The notes below the pieces were generated by a model. That model had not been told where the DNA came from. It did not search any database and worked only from the letters and a program-made list of their open reading frames with translations. A DNA stretch of 64,000 nucleotides from Gordonia asplenii (lineage in GTDB: Bacteria > Actinomycetota > Actinomycetes > Mycobacteriales > Mycobacteriaceae): assembly GCF_012933505.1 (NCBI RefSeq), contig NZ_JABBNB010000032.1:1-64000 (forward strand), read 5' to 3'. Shown piece by piece: positions 37,663-48,048 of this stretch. A program made the translations under genes and the position numbers. Every line of letters starts with the position of its first letter. The first letter of the stretch is position 1.

Positions 37663-38864
37663 CTATCGCACCATCGATCGCCGCGGAGTCCGAGGCGGCT
37701 GTCGCGGATTCGACTGTCACACCTCCGACCGTCGACCCGCTGGCGTGGCTCGCCGACGCCGCGGCGGTCCGCGCCGACGCCGGGTTGCACCGCGAACTAC
37801 TCGTGCGCCAAGCGGATTCGCCCGCGATCAACCTCGCGTCGAACGACTATCTCGGGCTGTCGGGACATCCGGACGTGATCGCCGCGGCACAACGTGCGGC
37901 CGCGCGGTTCGGTGCGGGTTCGACGGCATCGCGACTCGTCGTCGGGACCACCGCCGCACACGACGAGTTCGAACGTGACATCGCCGACTTCCTCGGTTGG
38001 CCCGCGGCGCTGTGCTTCTCCTCCGGCTACCTCGCCAACGTCGGGGCGATCACCGCGCTCGTCGGACGCGGCGACCTGATCGTGAGCGACGCCGGAACAC
38101 ATGCGTCGCTGATCGACGGTTGTCGGCTGTCTCGCGCGCAGGTGGTCGTGGTCGGTCGCGGCGACGTCGACGCGGTAGCGGAAGCCTTACGCACCAACGC
38201 TTTCCGCCGCGCGTTGGTGGTCACCGACTCGGTGTACAGCATCGACGGCGAACCCGCCCCCGTCGCTGGGCTCTACGCGGCCGCGCACGCCGCCGGTGCC
38301 GCGTTGCTGGTCGACGAGGCGCACGCGCTGGGGGTCCGCGGACCGGGCGGGCGGGGGCTGGTCGCCGAACTGGGACTCGCCGGTGCCCCGGGTCTGATCG
38401 TCACCACCGTCATGTCGAAATCGCTTGGCGCACAGGGCGGAGTGGTCGCGTCGTCGACACTGGTCCGCGAGCACCTGATCGACTGTGCCCGGCCGTTCAT
38501 CTTCGACACCGGGCTCAACCCCGCGGCCGTCGGCGCGGCCCATGCCGCGCTCGGCATCCTGCGGGCGAATCCCGAACTGCCGCAGCGTCTGCGCACCGCT
38601 GCCGCGCGACTGGCCGCCAAGTGCGGCGGCCACGAACCGGCCGCGGCGGTGGTGTCACTGATCATCGGCGACCCGCACCAGGCCGTCGCCATCGCCGCGG
38701 GATGTCGGGCCGAGGGCGTGCTGGTCGGTTGCTTCCGGCCGCCGTCGGTGCCCGCGGGAACGTCGCGGCTGCGTCTCACCGCGCGCGCCGACCTCGACGA
38801 CGCCACCGTCGACCACGTCGCCGACGTCGTCAATCGCGTTCGGGCGCAGGTGATGTCCGCATGA
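37659..38864 (+). CDS. bioF: 8-amino-7-oxononanoate synthase
   Basis: A PLP enzyme of 401 residues that condenses alanine with pimeloyl-ACP or -CoA. About 45 extra Ala/Pro-rich residues precede the usual start of the fold. Motifs are [42 protein letters not shown] and the PLP lysine in [15 protein letters not shown] 37659 overlaps the bioA stop. Confidence 0.95.
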   Translation: MTIAPSIAAESEAAVADSTVTPPTVDPLAWLADAAAVRADAGLHRELLVRQADSPAINLASNDYLGLSGHPDVIAAAQRAAARFGAGSTASRLVVGTTAAHDEFERDIADFLGWPAALCFSSGYLANVGAITALVGRGDLIVSDAGTHASLIDGCRLSRAQVVVVGRGDVDAVAEALRTNAFRRALVVTDSVYSIDGEPAPVAGLYAAAHAAGAALLVDEAHALGVRGPGGRGLVAELGLAGAPGLIVTTVMSKSLGAQGGVVASSTLVREHLIDCARPFIFDTGLNPAAVGAAHAALGILRANPELPQRLRTAAARLAAKCGGHEPAAAVVSLIIGDPHQAVAIAAGCRAEGVLVGCFRPPSVPAGTSRLRLTARADLDDATVDHVADVVNRVRAQVMSA

Positions 38865-39580
38865 GCGCGTCGACGATGGTGGTCACCGGGACCTCGACCG
38901 ACGTCGGCAAGACGATCGCGACCGCAGCCCTCGCCGCGACGGCCCGCGCGGCGGGCCGCAGCGTCGCCGTCTGCAAACCCGCACAGACCGGCGTCGGGGC
39001 GGGCGAACCGGGCGATCTCGCCGACGTGACCCGCCTGGCCGGACCGCTGACCACCGCGGAATGCGCGCGCTACCCCGAACCGCTGGCCCCCGACACCGCC
39101 GCGCGTCGAGCCGGACTGCCCTTCCTGGACCGAGCCGTCGTGGCCGCTGCCGTCGACGAGCTCGGTGCCGCACACGACGTCGTGCTGGTCGAGGGTGCGG
39201 GCGGCGTGCTGGTACGCCTGGCCCCCGACTACACGCTCCTCGACGTCGCCGCCGACGTGGCGGCCCCGGTGTACATCGTCGTCGCGCCCGGGCTCGGTAC
39301 CCTCAACCACACCGAGCTCACCGTCGAGGCGATCCGCCGTCGTGGCCTCACCCCGGCCGGGCTGATCATCGGATCGTGGCCCGACGCCCCCGACCTGGCG
39401 ATGACCTGTAACCGCGACGACCTGCCGGCCCTGACCGGCGTACCCGTCGTCGGGGTGATTCCCGCCGGCGTCGGCGCGCTGTCCCGCGCGGACTTCTGCG
39501 CGCGCGCCCCCGATTGGTTCGATCCCTCGATCTTCAGCCCGCACGACACTTTTCACCCCCAACAAGGAGTACTCACGTGA
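38861..39580 (+). CDS. bioD: Dethiobiotin synthetase
   Basis: An ATP-dependent carboxylase-type ligase of 239 residues that closes the ureido ring. The P-loop is [12 protein letters not shown] at residues 7-18; CKPAQTGV binds substrate, and [11 protein letters not shown] holds the metal-binding acidic residue. The C-terminus (about 15 residues) extends beyond the family core. ATG 38861 overlaps the bioF stop. Confidence 0.95.
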   Translation: MSASTMVVTGTSTDVGKTIATAALAATARAAGRSVAVCKPAQTGVGAGEPGDLADVTRLAGPLTTAECARYPEPLAPDTAARRAGLPFLDRAVVAAAVDELGAAHDVVLVEGAGGVLVRLAPDYTLLDVAADVAAPVYIVVAPGLGTLNHTELTVEAIRRRGLTPAGLIIGSWPDAPDLAMTCNRDDLPALTGVPVVGVIPAGVGALSRADFCARAPDWFDPSIFSPHDTFHPQQGVLT

Positions 39581-40635
39581 CCCAGGCATCCGTCGACGCC
39601 CCCGTCGAGACGATCCCCGCCCCCGTCGAGACGATCCCGGCCGACGACATCCTCGCGATCGCCCGCGAGCAGGTGCTCGAACGCGGCGTCGGGCTCAGCA
39701 AGGAACAGACCCTACAGGTGCTGCAACTGTCCGACGATCGGCTGACCGAACTGCTCGCGCTGGCCCACGACGTGCGGATGAAGTGGAACGGCCCGGAGGT
39801 GGAGGTCGAGGGCATCATCTCGCTCAAGACCGGCGGCTGCCCGGAGGACTGCCACTTCTGCTCGCAGTCGGGACTCTTCGAGTCGCCCGTGCGCAGCGCC
39901 TGGATCGACATTCCGTCGCTCGTCGAAGCCGCCAAGCAGACCGCGAAGACCGGCGCAACCGAATTCTGCATCGTCGCCGCCGTCCGCGGTCCCGACAAGC
40001 GGCTGATGAGCCAGGTCGCCGCGGGCATCGAGGCGATCCGCAACGAGGTCGACATCCAGATCGCCTGCAGCCTCGGCATGCTCACCCAGGAGCAGGTCGA
40101 CCAGCTCAAAGACATGGGCGTGCACCGCTACAACCACAACTTGGAAACCGCGAAGTCGCACTTCACCAACGTCGTCACCACCCACACCTGGGAAGAGCGC
40201 TTCGAGACGCTGCGGATGGTTCGCGAAGCGGGCATGGAGGTCTGCTGCGGCGGCATCCTCGGCATGGGCGAGTCCCTCGAACAGCGCGCCGAGTTCGCCG
40301 CCGACCTCGCCGCCCTCGAGCCCGACGAGGTGCCGCTGAACTTCCTCAACCCGCGTCCGGGCACACCGTTCGGTGACCTGGAAGTTCTGCCCGCGGCGGA
40401 GGCACTCAAGGCGGTCGCGGCCTTCCGGCTCGCGCTGCCGCGCACCATTCTGCGCTTCGCCGGCGGCCGCGAGATCACCCTGGGCGACCTCGGCGCCAAG
40501 CAGGGCATCCTCGGCGGCATCAACGCGGTCATCGTCGGCAACTACCTGACCACACTGGGCCGCCCGGCCGAGGCGGACCTCGATCTGCTGGTAGACCTGT
40601 CGATGCCGATCAAGGCGCTCAACTCCAGCATCTGA
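39577..40635 (+). CDS. bioB: Biotin synthase (radical SAM)
   Basis: A protein of 352 residues that inserts sulfur into dethiobiotin. The radical-SAM cluster motif CPEDCHFC is near residue 90, and further cysteines for the auxiliary cluster appear in IQIACSLG and [11 protein letters not shown]. The N-terminus carries a duplicated PVETIPA segment. The start is GTG 39577 after AAGGAG, overlapping the bioD stop. In M. tuberculosis bioB lies about 20 genes from bioD; here the operon is contiguous. Confidence 0.96.
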   Translation: MTQASVDAPVETIPAPVETIPADDILAIAREQVLERGVGLSKEQTLQVLQLSDDRLTELLALAHDVRMKWNGPEVEVEGIISLKTGGCPEDCHFCSQSGLFESPVRSAWIDIPSLVEAAKQTAKTGATEFCIVAAVRGPDKRLMSQVAAGIEAIRNEVDIQIACSLGMLTQEQVDQLKDMGVHRYNHNLETAKSHFTNVVTTHTWEERFETLRMVREAGMEVCCGGILGMGESLEQRAEFAADLAALEPDEVPLNFLNPRPGTPFGDLEVLPAAEALKAVAAFRLALPRTILRFAGGREITLGDLGAKQGILGGINAVIVGNYLTTLGRPAEADLDLLVDLSMPIKALNSSI

Positions 40636-40689
40636 TCCGCGAGCTGCGGTTCGCACCTGATCTGGCCCAGCGTGAAAGGACGTGCGGCG

Positions 40690-40944
40690 ATGACCCCCAC
40701 GAACACCGAGGTGACGGTACCCGGACCGCTCGCCGAGCCGCACCGATTCGGGGTGTACACCGGCATCGAGATCGACCTGCAGAGCGACGACGCCATCCCG
40801 ACGACGGCGAAGCTCGGCCTGGAACCGCCGCGATTCTGCGGGCAGTGCGGTCGCCGGATGGTAGTTCAGGTGCGGCCCGACGGTTGGCGGGCCCGCTGCT
40901 CACGCCACGGCGAGGTCGACTCGGTGGAGCTGTATCACCGATGA
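40690..40944 (+). CDS. bsaP: Biotin synthase auxiliary protein (BsaP family)
   Basis: A protein of 84 residues with a middle CxxC pair (FCGQCGRRM) and a later Cys in RARCSRHGE. It matches the small conserved protein encoded after bioB in mycobacteria (Rv1590), recently described as BsaP and proposed to restore or support the auxiliary iron-sulfur cluster of BioB. ATG 40690 follows AAAGGA by nine bases. It sits 54 bp after bioB and overlaps the next gene. The role is from the family; the cysteines are seen. Confidence 0.85.
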   Translation: MTPTNTEVTVPGPLAEPHRFGVYTGIEIDLQSDDAIPTTAKLGLEPPRFCGQCGRRMVVQVRPDGWRARCSRHGEVDSVELYHR

Positions 40945-41534
40945 CGTCGTCGACGCCGGCAGGCGGTTCGCGGCGGACCGCTGGACTCATTGTGCTCGGC
41001 GGTGCGGTCGTGCTCGGCGCGATCGTCGGCGTCGGGTGGGCGCTCGCGGCTCCGGCGCCGCAGGGGCAGGTGCTCGCCGACGGATCGGCGGTCGTTCCCG
41101 GCGCGCAGATCGGCCGCTACTTCGACGGTGTCGGGGTGTTCTCGATGCTGATGGTTGCCGTCGGGGCCGTCGTCGGGTTTGTCGCATGGTTCGGCGCGCG
41201 CTCGTGGCGCGGGCCGGAAGGCGCGCTGCTCGCGATCGGGTCGGCGCTGGCCGGCGGCGCAGTGGCAATGGCCACCGGTACGTGGGTTTTCGATCTGCGC
41301 ACCCCCGCGATCGCCGGCTTGCACGCTGGCGACGTATTCGCCGTGGCCCCGAATATCTGGCTCGACGCCGATACGCCCGGAGCGGTGAGCGCGCCGGGAC
41401 TGCTGTTGGTGATCGCACCGTTTCTGACGGCATTCGTCTATCTGTGCGCGGTATTGCTCAGCCGCAGCTCGGATCTGGGCCGTGGCGATCTGTCGGACGA
41501 ATCGGTCGCCGCGGGGCCCGCGCCGGCGCAGTAG
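40941..41534 (+). CDS. DUF2567 membrane protein
   Basis: A protein of 197 residues with four hydrophobic segments (about residues 14-36, 65-87, 96-118 and 152-172). It corresponds to Rv1591, which also follows bsaP. ATG 40941 overlaps the bsaP stop, so it is the last gene of the biotin operon. The function is unknown; constant linkage to bioB-bsaP suggests a link with biotin or its precursor, but no transport motif is visible. Confidence 0.8.
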   Translation: MTSSTPAGGSRRTAGLIVLGGAVVLGAIVGVGWALAAPAPQGQVLADGSAVVPGAQIGRYFDGVGVFSMLMVAVGAVVGFVAWFGARSWRGPEGALLAIGSALAGGAVAMATGTWVFDLRTPAIAGLHAGDVFAVAPNIWLDADTPGAVSAPGLLLVIAPFLTAFVYLCAVLLSRSSDLGRGDLSDESVAAGPAPAQ

Positions 41535-41616
41535 CGTCGTGCCTCACATGGGCCGGTCCGGCGCACGTGCAGGATGCGCGAGGTGAAAGACGGCGCGGGG
41601 TGAAAGAATCGGTGCC

Positions 41617-42492
41617 ATGTCTGTGGGCGACGCGGCCGAGTTCGCGCAGCGGGAAGTCGACAGAGTGCGCGACGATCCGCACGGGCGTCTCCGGTCGCTG
41701 CGACGTCTGTACGAGACGGCAGATCCGGCGTCGCCCCGATTGCCGTACCGGCGCGCCGCGACATCGTTCATGAAGTGGCAGTTGCGGCGTGGACTGCTGG
41801 CCCCGACATCGAGCACGATTCCGGGGAGCCCGTGGTGGCGGGCAGTCAACGAGCGACTGCTGCACGATGGCTGGGAGGCGGCGGCGTTGGCGCGCGGAAT
41901 TCCCGGGACGCCGTCGTCGGCCGCGGTCGAATTGTCGATGCGATTCATCGCCGAGCCCACGGCGAGCAATTGGTACCGTGCCCACAACGCCAGCATCGTC
42001 TCCGCCTATCAGGACAATCGAGCATTGGCGGGGCGGGAGAGCCGCTCCGAACGCTTCTTCATCAATCTGGTGCTGATGAGGGTGCTCTACGCCCACGCAT
42101 TGGTGTCCGCGCCACGGTTGGCCCTGTCGTGGCTCGCCCCGCTCGCTCCCGTCCTGGGCGACCCGCGGCTCGGGATGACCGGAATGTTCCTGTCGATCTC
42201 GCGGGTACTGCCCGCCCGGTACCCACTGTGCGACGACGTCGAGATCTACGTCGCCGACGAGCACGGCTTCGGGAGACTGCTCGACGTCGGCGTGATAGGT
42301 CCTCGGCTGCCCGAACTGTATGCGTGGTCCGCGGCCGAACTGGAGCAGTCACAGCTGAGCGGATGGCTCGCCGGATCGATTCCGACCTACGTGTGGCCGG
42401 AGACCGACCGCGCGGTGTGGGACCCGCACCCGGGCACGCTCGCGGCCGGCGCACGCCGCATACTGGCGCCACGCGGACGGTCGACGCCGTAA
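41617..42492 (+). CDS. Conserved hypothetical protein
   Basis: A protein of 291 residues, largely alpha-helical, without signal peptide. It has many Arg and Trp residues, a segment SNWYRAHNASIVSAYQDNR near residue 117 and a hydrophobic stretch VLMRVLYAHALVSAPRLAL near 155. Acidic and His residues (ADEHGFG, WDPHPG) occur late. I do not recognise the family. ATG 41617 is a plausible start with GGTGAAAGA upstream. It stands between the biotin operon and the patatin gene. Confidence 0.7.
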   Translation: MSVGDAAEFAQREVDRVRDDPHGRLRSLRRLYETADPASPRLPYRRAATSFMKWQLRRGLLAPTSSTIPGSPWWRAVNERLLHDGWEAAALARGIPGTPSSAAVELSMRFIAEPTASNWYRAHNASIVSAYQDNRALAGRESRSERFFINLVLMRVLYAHALVSAPRLALSWLAPLAPVLGDPRLGMTGMFLSISRVLPARYPLCDDVEIYVADEHGFGRLLDVGVIGPRLPELYAWSAAELEQSQLSGWLAGSIPTYVWPETDRAVWDPHPGTLAAGARRILAPRGRSTP

Positions 42493-42561
42493 GAGGGGCG
42501 TGTCATGCCCGATCGTCGTGTGCGTCGGTGGACCCGACTTCGCCGCAGATGAGTTTCGATC

Positions 42562-42585
42562 ACACGAGTAGTGCACTACTCGTGT
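42562..42585. promoter_or_regulatory. Perfect 24-bp palindrome before the patatin gene
   Basis: The half-site is ACACGAGTAGTG followed directly by its complement, ending 31 bp before ATG 42617. The symmetry and position are those of an operator for a dimeric or tetrameric repressor overlapping the promoter. No adjacent regulator gene explains it. Confidence 0.7.
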
Positions 42586-42616
42586 ATTTCCGCTTTCGCG
42601 CGCGCACTCTTGAGGT

Positions 42617-45100
42617 ATGTCCGAGAATCCGGAACGTCACATCGAGCTGCGACTGGCCGTGGTCTGCTACGGCGGTGTGGCACTGGCCATCTACATGCAC
42701 GGGGTGACGAAGGAACTGCACAAGCTGGTCGAGGCCTCGCGACAGGTGGAGAAGGGCGGGCCCAATGAGTTCGACGCCGACGACACCGCGCGGGCATACT
42801 ACGACGTGCTGGCCGCCTACCGCGACCAGGGGACACCGCTGCGAGTGGTGATCGACGTGATCAGCGGGACATCGGCCGGGGGGATCAACGGCGTCGTGCT
42901 GGGCAAGGCCATCGCCCGCGGCGCCGATCAGCAGAAACTGCGCGACCTGTGGCTGAACGACGCCGATCTGCGAAAGTTGTTGCGGCCCAACCTTCATATC
43001 GGCTTGTGGCCGGGCGTGGCGGTGTCGTTGGCGTGGCAGTTGATCAATGTGCGGCGTCGAACGTCGCCGTTGTCGGGTGCCTTCCTGGCGAGGAAGCTCT
43101 ACGACGCGCTGCGGTCGATGGACGACGGGGCCGGCGACAGTCTGCTCATCGACAACGACTCGCTCGACCTGTATGTCACCACCACCGACCTGACCGGCGC
43201 GGACCGCCCGATGTCCGACGGCGCGGGCGGAATCAGCCAGCGCTCAACCGATTTCGCCCGCGCGATCAAGTTCAGCGCCACCGCGGGTCCCGGCGAGTTC
43301 GGCGCGGACTGGACCCCGGCGCTGACCTTCGCCGCGCGCGCCACGTCGTCGTTTCCCGGTGCGTTCGCGCCGGTGAGCCTGCGCAGCATCGCCGACGAAG
43401 TGGACTTCGCCGAGCAACACGTCGTGTTCGATCCCACCACGGTCCACTTCACCACCGACTATCGCGAGACGAGCGTCGACGCCGTCGACGTGTGGTTCGT
43501 CGACGGCGGACTCCTCGACAATGCGCCCTTCGACCACGCCGTCGCGGCGATCGCTCGTAAACCCGCAGAATCGCAGGTGGTGCGTCGGCTCGGGTACATC
43601 GAGCCCGATCCGGGGATCGCACTGCTGGCTCCCGCCCGCGCGAACACGCCGACCGCCCCGGCCGCCGCGCCGCGGTGGGTCAACGGTGTCTTCAAGGCGA
43701 TCATCGGAGCGAAGGGATCGCACTCGTTCCTGCCCGACCTGATCGAGATCCGCGAGATGAACAACGAGATCCAACAGATCGGGGCGATCATCGAGGCGCA
43801 GGAAGGGCTGGTCCGGGACAAGCTCGTCGAACTCGGACTACAGGTCGGAACCGATCTGCTGACCGTCCAGAACGAGGACAGCGGTACCTCGGTGGAGTTC
43901 CGGGGAGCGTCGGCGACTCCCACCAAGATCGATGGCAGTCCCGTCACCGCTGCGACTGCGACGGTAGGAGTGCCCGCGGCCGTCGCCGAATTCGCGGACA
44001 AGACCAACGCATCGGTTCCCGCGTGGATCGGCGTCGGATACCCGACCTACGTACGCCTCAAGGCGACGTCGGCGGTCGACTACCTCTCCTCGGCGATCGG
44101 CGGGCGAGTCGGCTATGTGGACGGATCGAATGCTGCCGACTTCCTCCAGACGACGCTGCGCGAGTGGCTCAAGACTTCACCGGATTGGTCCCCGACGACG
44201 CCGAGCGGACTGGCCGCCCTACTCAAGAACCTGGACATGCCCTACCGCGAGCGCCGCCTGCAGTTCGTGCTGATGGCGATCAACGATCTGTACGCCGATC
44301 CCGCTCAACCGGTGCGGGCGACCGAGCTCGACGATCTCAAGGGCGAAGCGTGGCGCGCGTTCTCCGAGATCAGGCAGGTGACCGTCGATGCCGTAGGAAA
44401 ACTCCACGATCAGAATTTGTTCGATTTCCTTCCCGAGCCGACGTCGGACCCCAAATCATTTCCCATTCCTGATCGATTCGCCGCCGAAAACAGCGCGAAA
44501 TTCGCCGCCATCGTCAGCCAATTCTGCACCATCATCGGCGGCGGCCCCGGACACTACAGCAACGTTCTCTGGAATAGATATGTGCCGAAGACCGCGCACT
44601 GGCCGACGACGGCCCGGCAGACGCTGTTGACCCGCTATCTCGGTTTTCCGCTATGGGACGCGACGATCTATCCGAGCACGGCGCTGTCGAATCTTCCCAT
44701 GTACTCGCCACTGAAGGTCGAGGCGTTCTCGCCGGAGGCCGCCCGCGCACTGCGGCCCGCACCGGGCACGCAGAAGTTGCAGGGCGCGGGATTCTTTCAT
44801 TTCGGCGGCTTCCTGAAGCGCGCGTGGCGCGAGAACGACTATCTGTGGGGGCGGCTGGATACCGTCGAGCGCATCCTCGCCATCGTCGACGACGCGGCAG
44901 CCGAGGACGCCCAGAACCATCCGAGCATCGTGGCGATGCCGACCGATCCGGCGCAGCGGATCTCGCTGTCGCTGAAGGCCGGTCTCGGTGCGGTTCTCCG
45001 ATCGGAGTCCGGACTGACGAAAGTCCGTCGATTACGCGAGCTTCTCACCGCGCAGATCGACGGGGATGGCAGATCGACGGGCCCGAATAATGCGAAATAA
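42617..45100 (+). CDS. Large patatin-like phospholipase-type protein
   Basis: A protein of 827 residues. The patatin domain fills about residues 10-330: the oxyanion loop is YGGVALAIYMHG, the nucleophile elbow is SGTSAGGINGVVLG (Ser about 91), and the catalytic Asp is in WFVDGGLLDNAPF. The remaining 500 residues are helical and include an acyl-binding-like region of DUF3376 type. Actinobacterial homologues of this size are annotated as patatin-like proteins and are expected to hydrolyse lipids. No signal peptide is visible. A 24-bp palindrome lies in its promoter. The stop codon falls in a 17-bp direct repeat. Confidence 0.88.
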   Translation: MSENPERHIELRLAVVCYGGVALAIYMHGVTKELHKLVEASRQVEKGGPNEFDADDTARAYYDVLAAYRDQGTPLRVVIDVISGTSAGGINGVVLGKAIARGADQQKLRDLWLNDADLRKLLRPNLHIGLWPGVAVSLAWQLINVRRRTSPLSGAFLARKLYDALRSMDDGAGDSLLIDNDSLDLYVTTTDLTGADRPMSDGAGGISQRSTDFARAIKFSATAGPGEFGADWTPALTFAARATSSFPGAFAPVSLRSIADEVDFAEQHVVFDPTTVHFTTDYRETSVDAVDVWFVDGGLLDNAPFDHAVAAIARKPAESQVVRRLGYIEPDPGIALLAPARANTPTAPAAAPRWVNGVFKAIIGAKGSHSFLPDLIEIREMNNEIQQIGAIIEAQEGLVRDKLVELGLQVGTDLLTVQNEDSGTSVEFRGASATPTKIDGSPVTAATATVGVPAAVAEFADKTNASVPAWIGVGYPTYVRLKATSAVDYLSSAIGGRVGYVDGSNAADFLQTTLREWLKTSPDWSPTTPSGLAALLKNLDMPYRERRLQFVLMAINDLYADPAQPVRATELDDLKGEAWRAFSEIRQVTVDAVGKLHDQNLFDFLPEPTSDPKSFPIPDRFAAENSAKFAAIVSQFCTIIGGGPGHYSNVLWNRYVPKTAHWPTTARQTLLTRYLGFPLWDATIYPSTALSNLPMYSPLKVEAFSPEAARALRPAPGTQKLQGAGFFHFGGFLKRAWRENDYLWGRLDTVERILAIVDDAAAEDAQNHPSIVAMPTDPAQRISLSLKAGLGAVLRSESGLTKVRRLRELLTAQIDGDGRSTGPNNAK

Positions 45101-45142
45101 CGGGCGGTAGGGAATAACGGGCGGCAGGCAATAACGGACGAC
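45096..45142 (+). repeat. 17-bp direct repeat, about 2.8 units
   Basis: Units AATAACGGGCGGTAGGG, AATAACGGGCGGCAGGC and a partial AATAACGGACGAC start at 45096, 45113 and 45130. The first contains the patatin stop codon. It resembles the 23-bp repeat at 8256 in being a duplicated gene end. Confidence 0.75.
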
Positions 45143-45200
45143 TTCGGAATCGGTGAAGGACGTGAGCGCACGGCGTCGAGCATTGGTAAAATCGGCCACT

Positions 45201-47798
45201 ATGACCCGGACGTGGCCGGTAGTTGAACGGACGTCAGAAATCGGGACCATCCGCGCAGCGCTGGACACCAACAGCACGGTCGGGGGAGTGGTCCTCATCG
45301 GCGACGCCGGGGTCGGCAAGACCACCCTCGCCCGACGCGTCACGACTTCGCTGCAGACCGATGTGCGCTGGGTCGCGGGCACCGAGTCGGCGCGCAGCAT
45401 TCCGTTGGGCGTCTTCGCCCACCTCGTCGGGTCGGCGACCTCGCGCGACCCGGTGAACTTCCTCTCCGCCGCACGGGAATCGCTTCTGGCGCAAGGGCAT
45501 ATCATCATCGGCGTCGACGACGCCCATCTCCTCGACCACCTGTCGGCGACGCTGCTGCATCAACTCGCCATCGACCGCGCGGTGCACATCGTCGCCACCG
45601 TGCGCAGCGGCGAGTCCGTCCCGGACGCCGTGACCGCACTGTGGAAGGACGGCCACCTCGTCCACCTCGATCTGGAACCGTTCACCAAGGAACAGAGCGT
45701 GAGCTTCGTCGAGTCGGTGATCGGCGGACGCCTGGAAGGACTGTCGGCCGACATGATGTGGCAGGCATCCGGCGGCAACGCGCTGTTCCTGCGGCACCTC
45801 GTCGAGGGGGCACTCGAATCGGGGACGCTCACCCAGACCCGCGACGTGTGGCAGTTGCGTGGACGTGCGGCGATCACCTCGGAGTTGGCGTCGCTGCTGG
45901 AGAGCCGCATCGACCAGCTCTCCGACGACGTGCTCGGCGCGCTGCGCTACCTCACCTTCTGTGAGCCGCTCGAATTCGACATCCTCGCCGAGTTCGCCGG
46001 CGACGACGCCCTCGACGAGGCCGAGCAACGCGGCCTGATCCGGATCGTCGAGGACGACGATCGCCTCAGCGTGCACTTCAATCACCCGTTGTTCGGCGAG
46101 GTGGTCCGACGCCGCGTCGGCGTGGCCGCGTCGCGGCGCCTGCGCGGAAAACTGGTGCGCGCCATGGCCGCCCGCACTCAGACCTCGGCGCCGGAGCGGA
46201 TCAGACTCGCGGAGTTGACTCTCGACAGCGACCAACCCGCCGACCTCGGGCTGCTGCGCGCCGCGGCCAACGACGCCGTCGGGCTCGCCGACGTCCCGCT
46301 CGCCGAACGCTTCGCCCGGGCCGCCGTCCGCAACGGCGGCGGGCTCGCCGAGGCGGAGGTCCTGGCGCGGGTGCTGCTGTGGCAGGGCCAGCCGCGCGAG
46401 ACCGACGACGTACTCAACGGTTTCGACCCGGATGCCCTCGACGAGGGAGAACACCTGCGGTGGGGGCTGGTCAAGGTCGCCAACACCTTCTTCGCCCTCG
46501 GGGACGCCGCGGCCGCCGACGCCGAGCTGGCGAAAGTATTCGCACGAGTGGAGACCCCGATTCTGCGTCAGATCGCCGACGCGGTGGCGGCAGCGCTCGC
46601 CGTCCACGAGAACCGGCTGGCCGACGGGCTGGCGATCGCTGAGAAGGTGCTCGCCGATCGCGCCGCCCTGCCCTGGGCGGTGGAGTGGGCGTCGTATGCG
46701 GCGGGGTTGGCGCTCGGCCTCGGCGGCAAGGGCACTCGGGTCGCCGATATCGCCGTACGTGCGCACTCGGTCGAGGAGCACACCGACGGATTGCTGCGTT
46801 TCCCGGTGTGGCACGGCGAGGTGCAGGCTCTGACGCTGATCGGAGAATTCGACAAGGCACTGCGCCGCGCCGAGGAGACCACCGAGTTCTCCTCGGTCGG
46901 ACAGTATCTCGCGTGGGGACTCACCAACTCCCTGCACGGAACGGTCGCGGTGGCGCAGGGACGGTTCGTCGACGCGGTGACCAGGCTGGAGGAGACGCTC
47001 GCGGCACTGGCGACCGGCGCCGGGGCATCGTGGAGCTGCCCCGCGCGCACGGCGCTGATCATGGCGTATGCCGCGCTGGGTTACGTCGACAAGGCGACCG
47101 CCGCCGTCCGCGCCTACGAGGAGATCACCGGCGACCACGTCGCGGTGTACCTGCCGCAGTTCGAGGTGGCGCGCGCCTGGGTGGCCGCGGCCGAGGGCGC
47201 CATCGTCGACGCCGTGGACGTCGCGGACCGCGCTGCCGCACAAGCACGCATGAGTGGGCAGTTCGGCGTCGAAGCCGAGGCCCTTCATGCCGCCGCCCGC
47301 TTCGGTGAGGGTGCGGTTGCGCCGCGCCTGGCCGAACTCGCCGGGCAACTCGACGGATCCCTCGTGCCGATCTATGCGCGGCACGCGAAGGCGCTCGCCG
47401 ACGCCGATGCGGCCGGATTGGCTTCGGCGGCAGGCGAATTCGCCGACGTCGGGGCCATCCTGTCGGCCGCCGACGCCGCGGCGCAGGCTTCGGTCGTCTT
47501 CGCGGCCGCGGGCAACAAACGCGACGCCGTTCGGCTCGGCGCCGACGCCGACCGATTCGCCAGCCGCTGCGGCGGCGTGCGCACCCCCGCACTGGCCCTG
47601 GCGTCGAACCCGCTGCCGCTGACCGCGCGGGAACGCGAGGTCGCGAACTTGGTGGCGGCGGGACTGTCGAACAAGGAGATCGCCGAGCGCCTGGTGGTGT
47701 CGGTGCGCACCGTCGAAGGCCACCTTTACCGGGCGTGCACCAAGCTCGATGTCACCGACCGGGCCGAGGTGGCCGCGGTGGTGAACCGAGCGCGGTGA
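45201..47798 (+). CDS. LuxR-family regulator of the large ATPase (LAL/MalT-like) type
   Basis: A protein of 865 residues. An N-terminal AAA/NACHT-like ATPase has Walker [14 protein letters not shown] near residue 34 and Walker B-like [15 protein letters not shown] long helical repeat region (about 330-780) and a C-terminal LuxR helix-turn-helix ([21 protein letters not shown]) follow. Such proteins activate transcription after binding a ligand and ATP. ATG 45201 ([13 protein letters not shown]) is chosen because upstream codons lack family character. Its target is unknown; neighbours are the patatin gene and the NylB-like hydrolases. Confidence 0.9.
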   Translation: MTRTWPVVERTSEIGTIRAALDTNSTVGGVVLIGDAGVGKTTLARRVTTSLQTDVRWVAGTESARSIPLGVFAHLVGSATSRDPVNFLSAARESLLAQGHIIIGVDDAHLLDHLSATLLHQLAIDRAVHIVATVRSGESVPDAVTALWKDGHLVHLDLEPFTKEQSVSFVESVIGGRLEGLSADMMWQASGGNALFLRHLVEGALESGTLTQTRDVWQLRGRAAITSELASLLESRIDQLSDDVLGALRYLTFCEPLEFDILAEFAGDDALDEAEQRGLIRIVEDDDRLSVHFNHPLFGEVVRRRVGVAASRRLRGKLVRAMAARTQTSAPERIRLAELTLDSDQPADLGLLRAAANDAVGLADVPLAERFARAAVRNGGGLAEAEVLARVLLWQGQPRETDDVLNGFDPDALDEGEHLRWGLVKVANTFFALGDAAAADAELAKVFARVETPILRQIADAVAAALAVHENRLADGLAIAEKVLADRAALPWAVEWASYAAGLALGLGGKGTRVADIAVRAHSVEEHTDGLLRFPVWHGEVQALTLIGEFDKALRRAEETTEFSSVGQYLAWGLTNSLHGTVAVAQGRFVDAVTRLEETLAALATGAGASWSCPARTALIMAYAALGYVDKATAAVRAYEEITGDHVAVYLPQFEVARAWVAAAEGAIVDAVDVADRAAAQARMSGQFGVEAEALHAAARFGEGAVAPRLAELAGQLDGSLVPIYARHAKALADADAAGLASAAGEFADVGAILSAADAAAQASVVFAAAGNKRDAVRLGADADRFASRCGGVRTPALALASNPLPLTAREREVANLVAAGLSNKEIAERLVVSVRTVEGHLYRACTKLDVTDRAEVAAVVNRAR

Positions 47799-47840
47799 GC
47801 GCTAGTAGTGAGCTGATCAATCCAACGGGAGGCGCCCACC

Positions 47841-48005
47841 CGCTGGTTGAGCCGGGCCCGACGAGCGAAGCGAGACGCGCCCGTGTCGAAACCAAGGTGA
47901 GTCGAATTAACAACTGTCACAAGGCATTTGGATTCGTTGGCATCGTCGTCTTGCGAGGTTTCGACACGGGACTCCGCTTGCGCTCCGTCCCGGCTCAACC
48001 AGCGG
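47841..48005. repeat. Interspersed repeat, full inverted form
   Basis: A complete unit: left arm CGCTGGTTGAGCCGGGCCCG leading to CGTGTCGAAACC (47841-47893), a centre of 63 bases, and right arm GGTTTCGACACGGGACTCCG leading to CCCGGCTCAACCAGCGG (47957-48005). The arms are about 50 bases and mostly complementary, so a transcript would fold into a long hairpin. It lies between the regulator and the hydrolase gene. Confidence 0.85.
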
Positions 48006-48048
48006 GTGAGGGACGTTTCGGCGTTAGTCAGCACCGTCCTAGTTGCGC

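Noticed and set aside
36357-38864. A continuous 835-codon plus-strand frame that could suggest a fused bioA-bioF protein
   Set aside because: The first 434 codons are a different frame from bioA and are Arg-rich nonsense. Only the part from 37659 is BioF; bioA is a separate, intact frame.
45234-47723. An 829-codon minus-strand frame
   Set aside because: It is antisense to the LuxR-type regulator, which has Walker A and helix-turn-helix motifs. The shadow has none.
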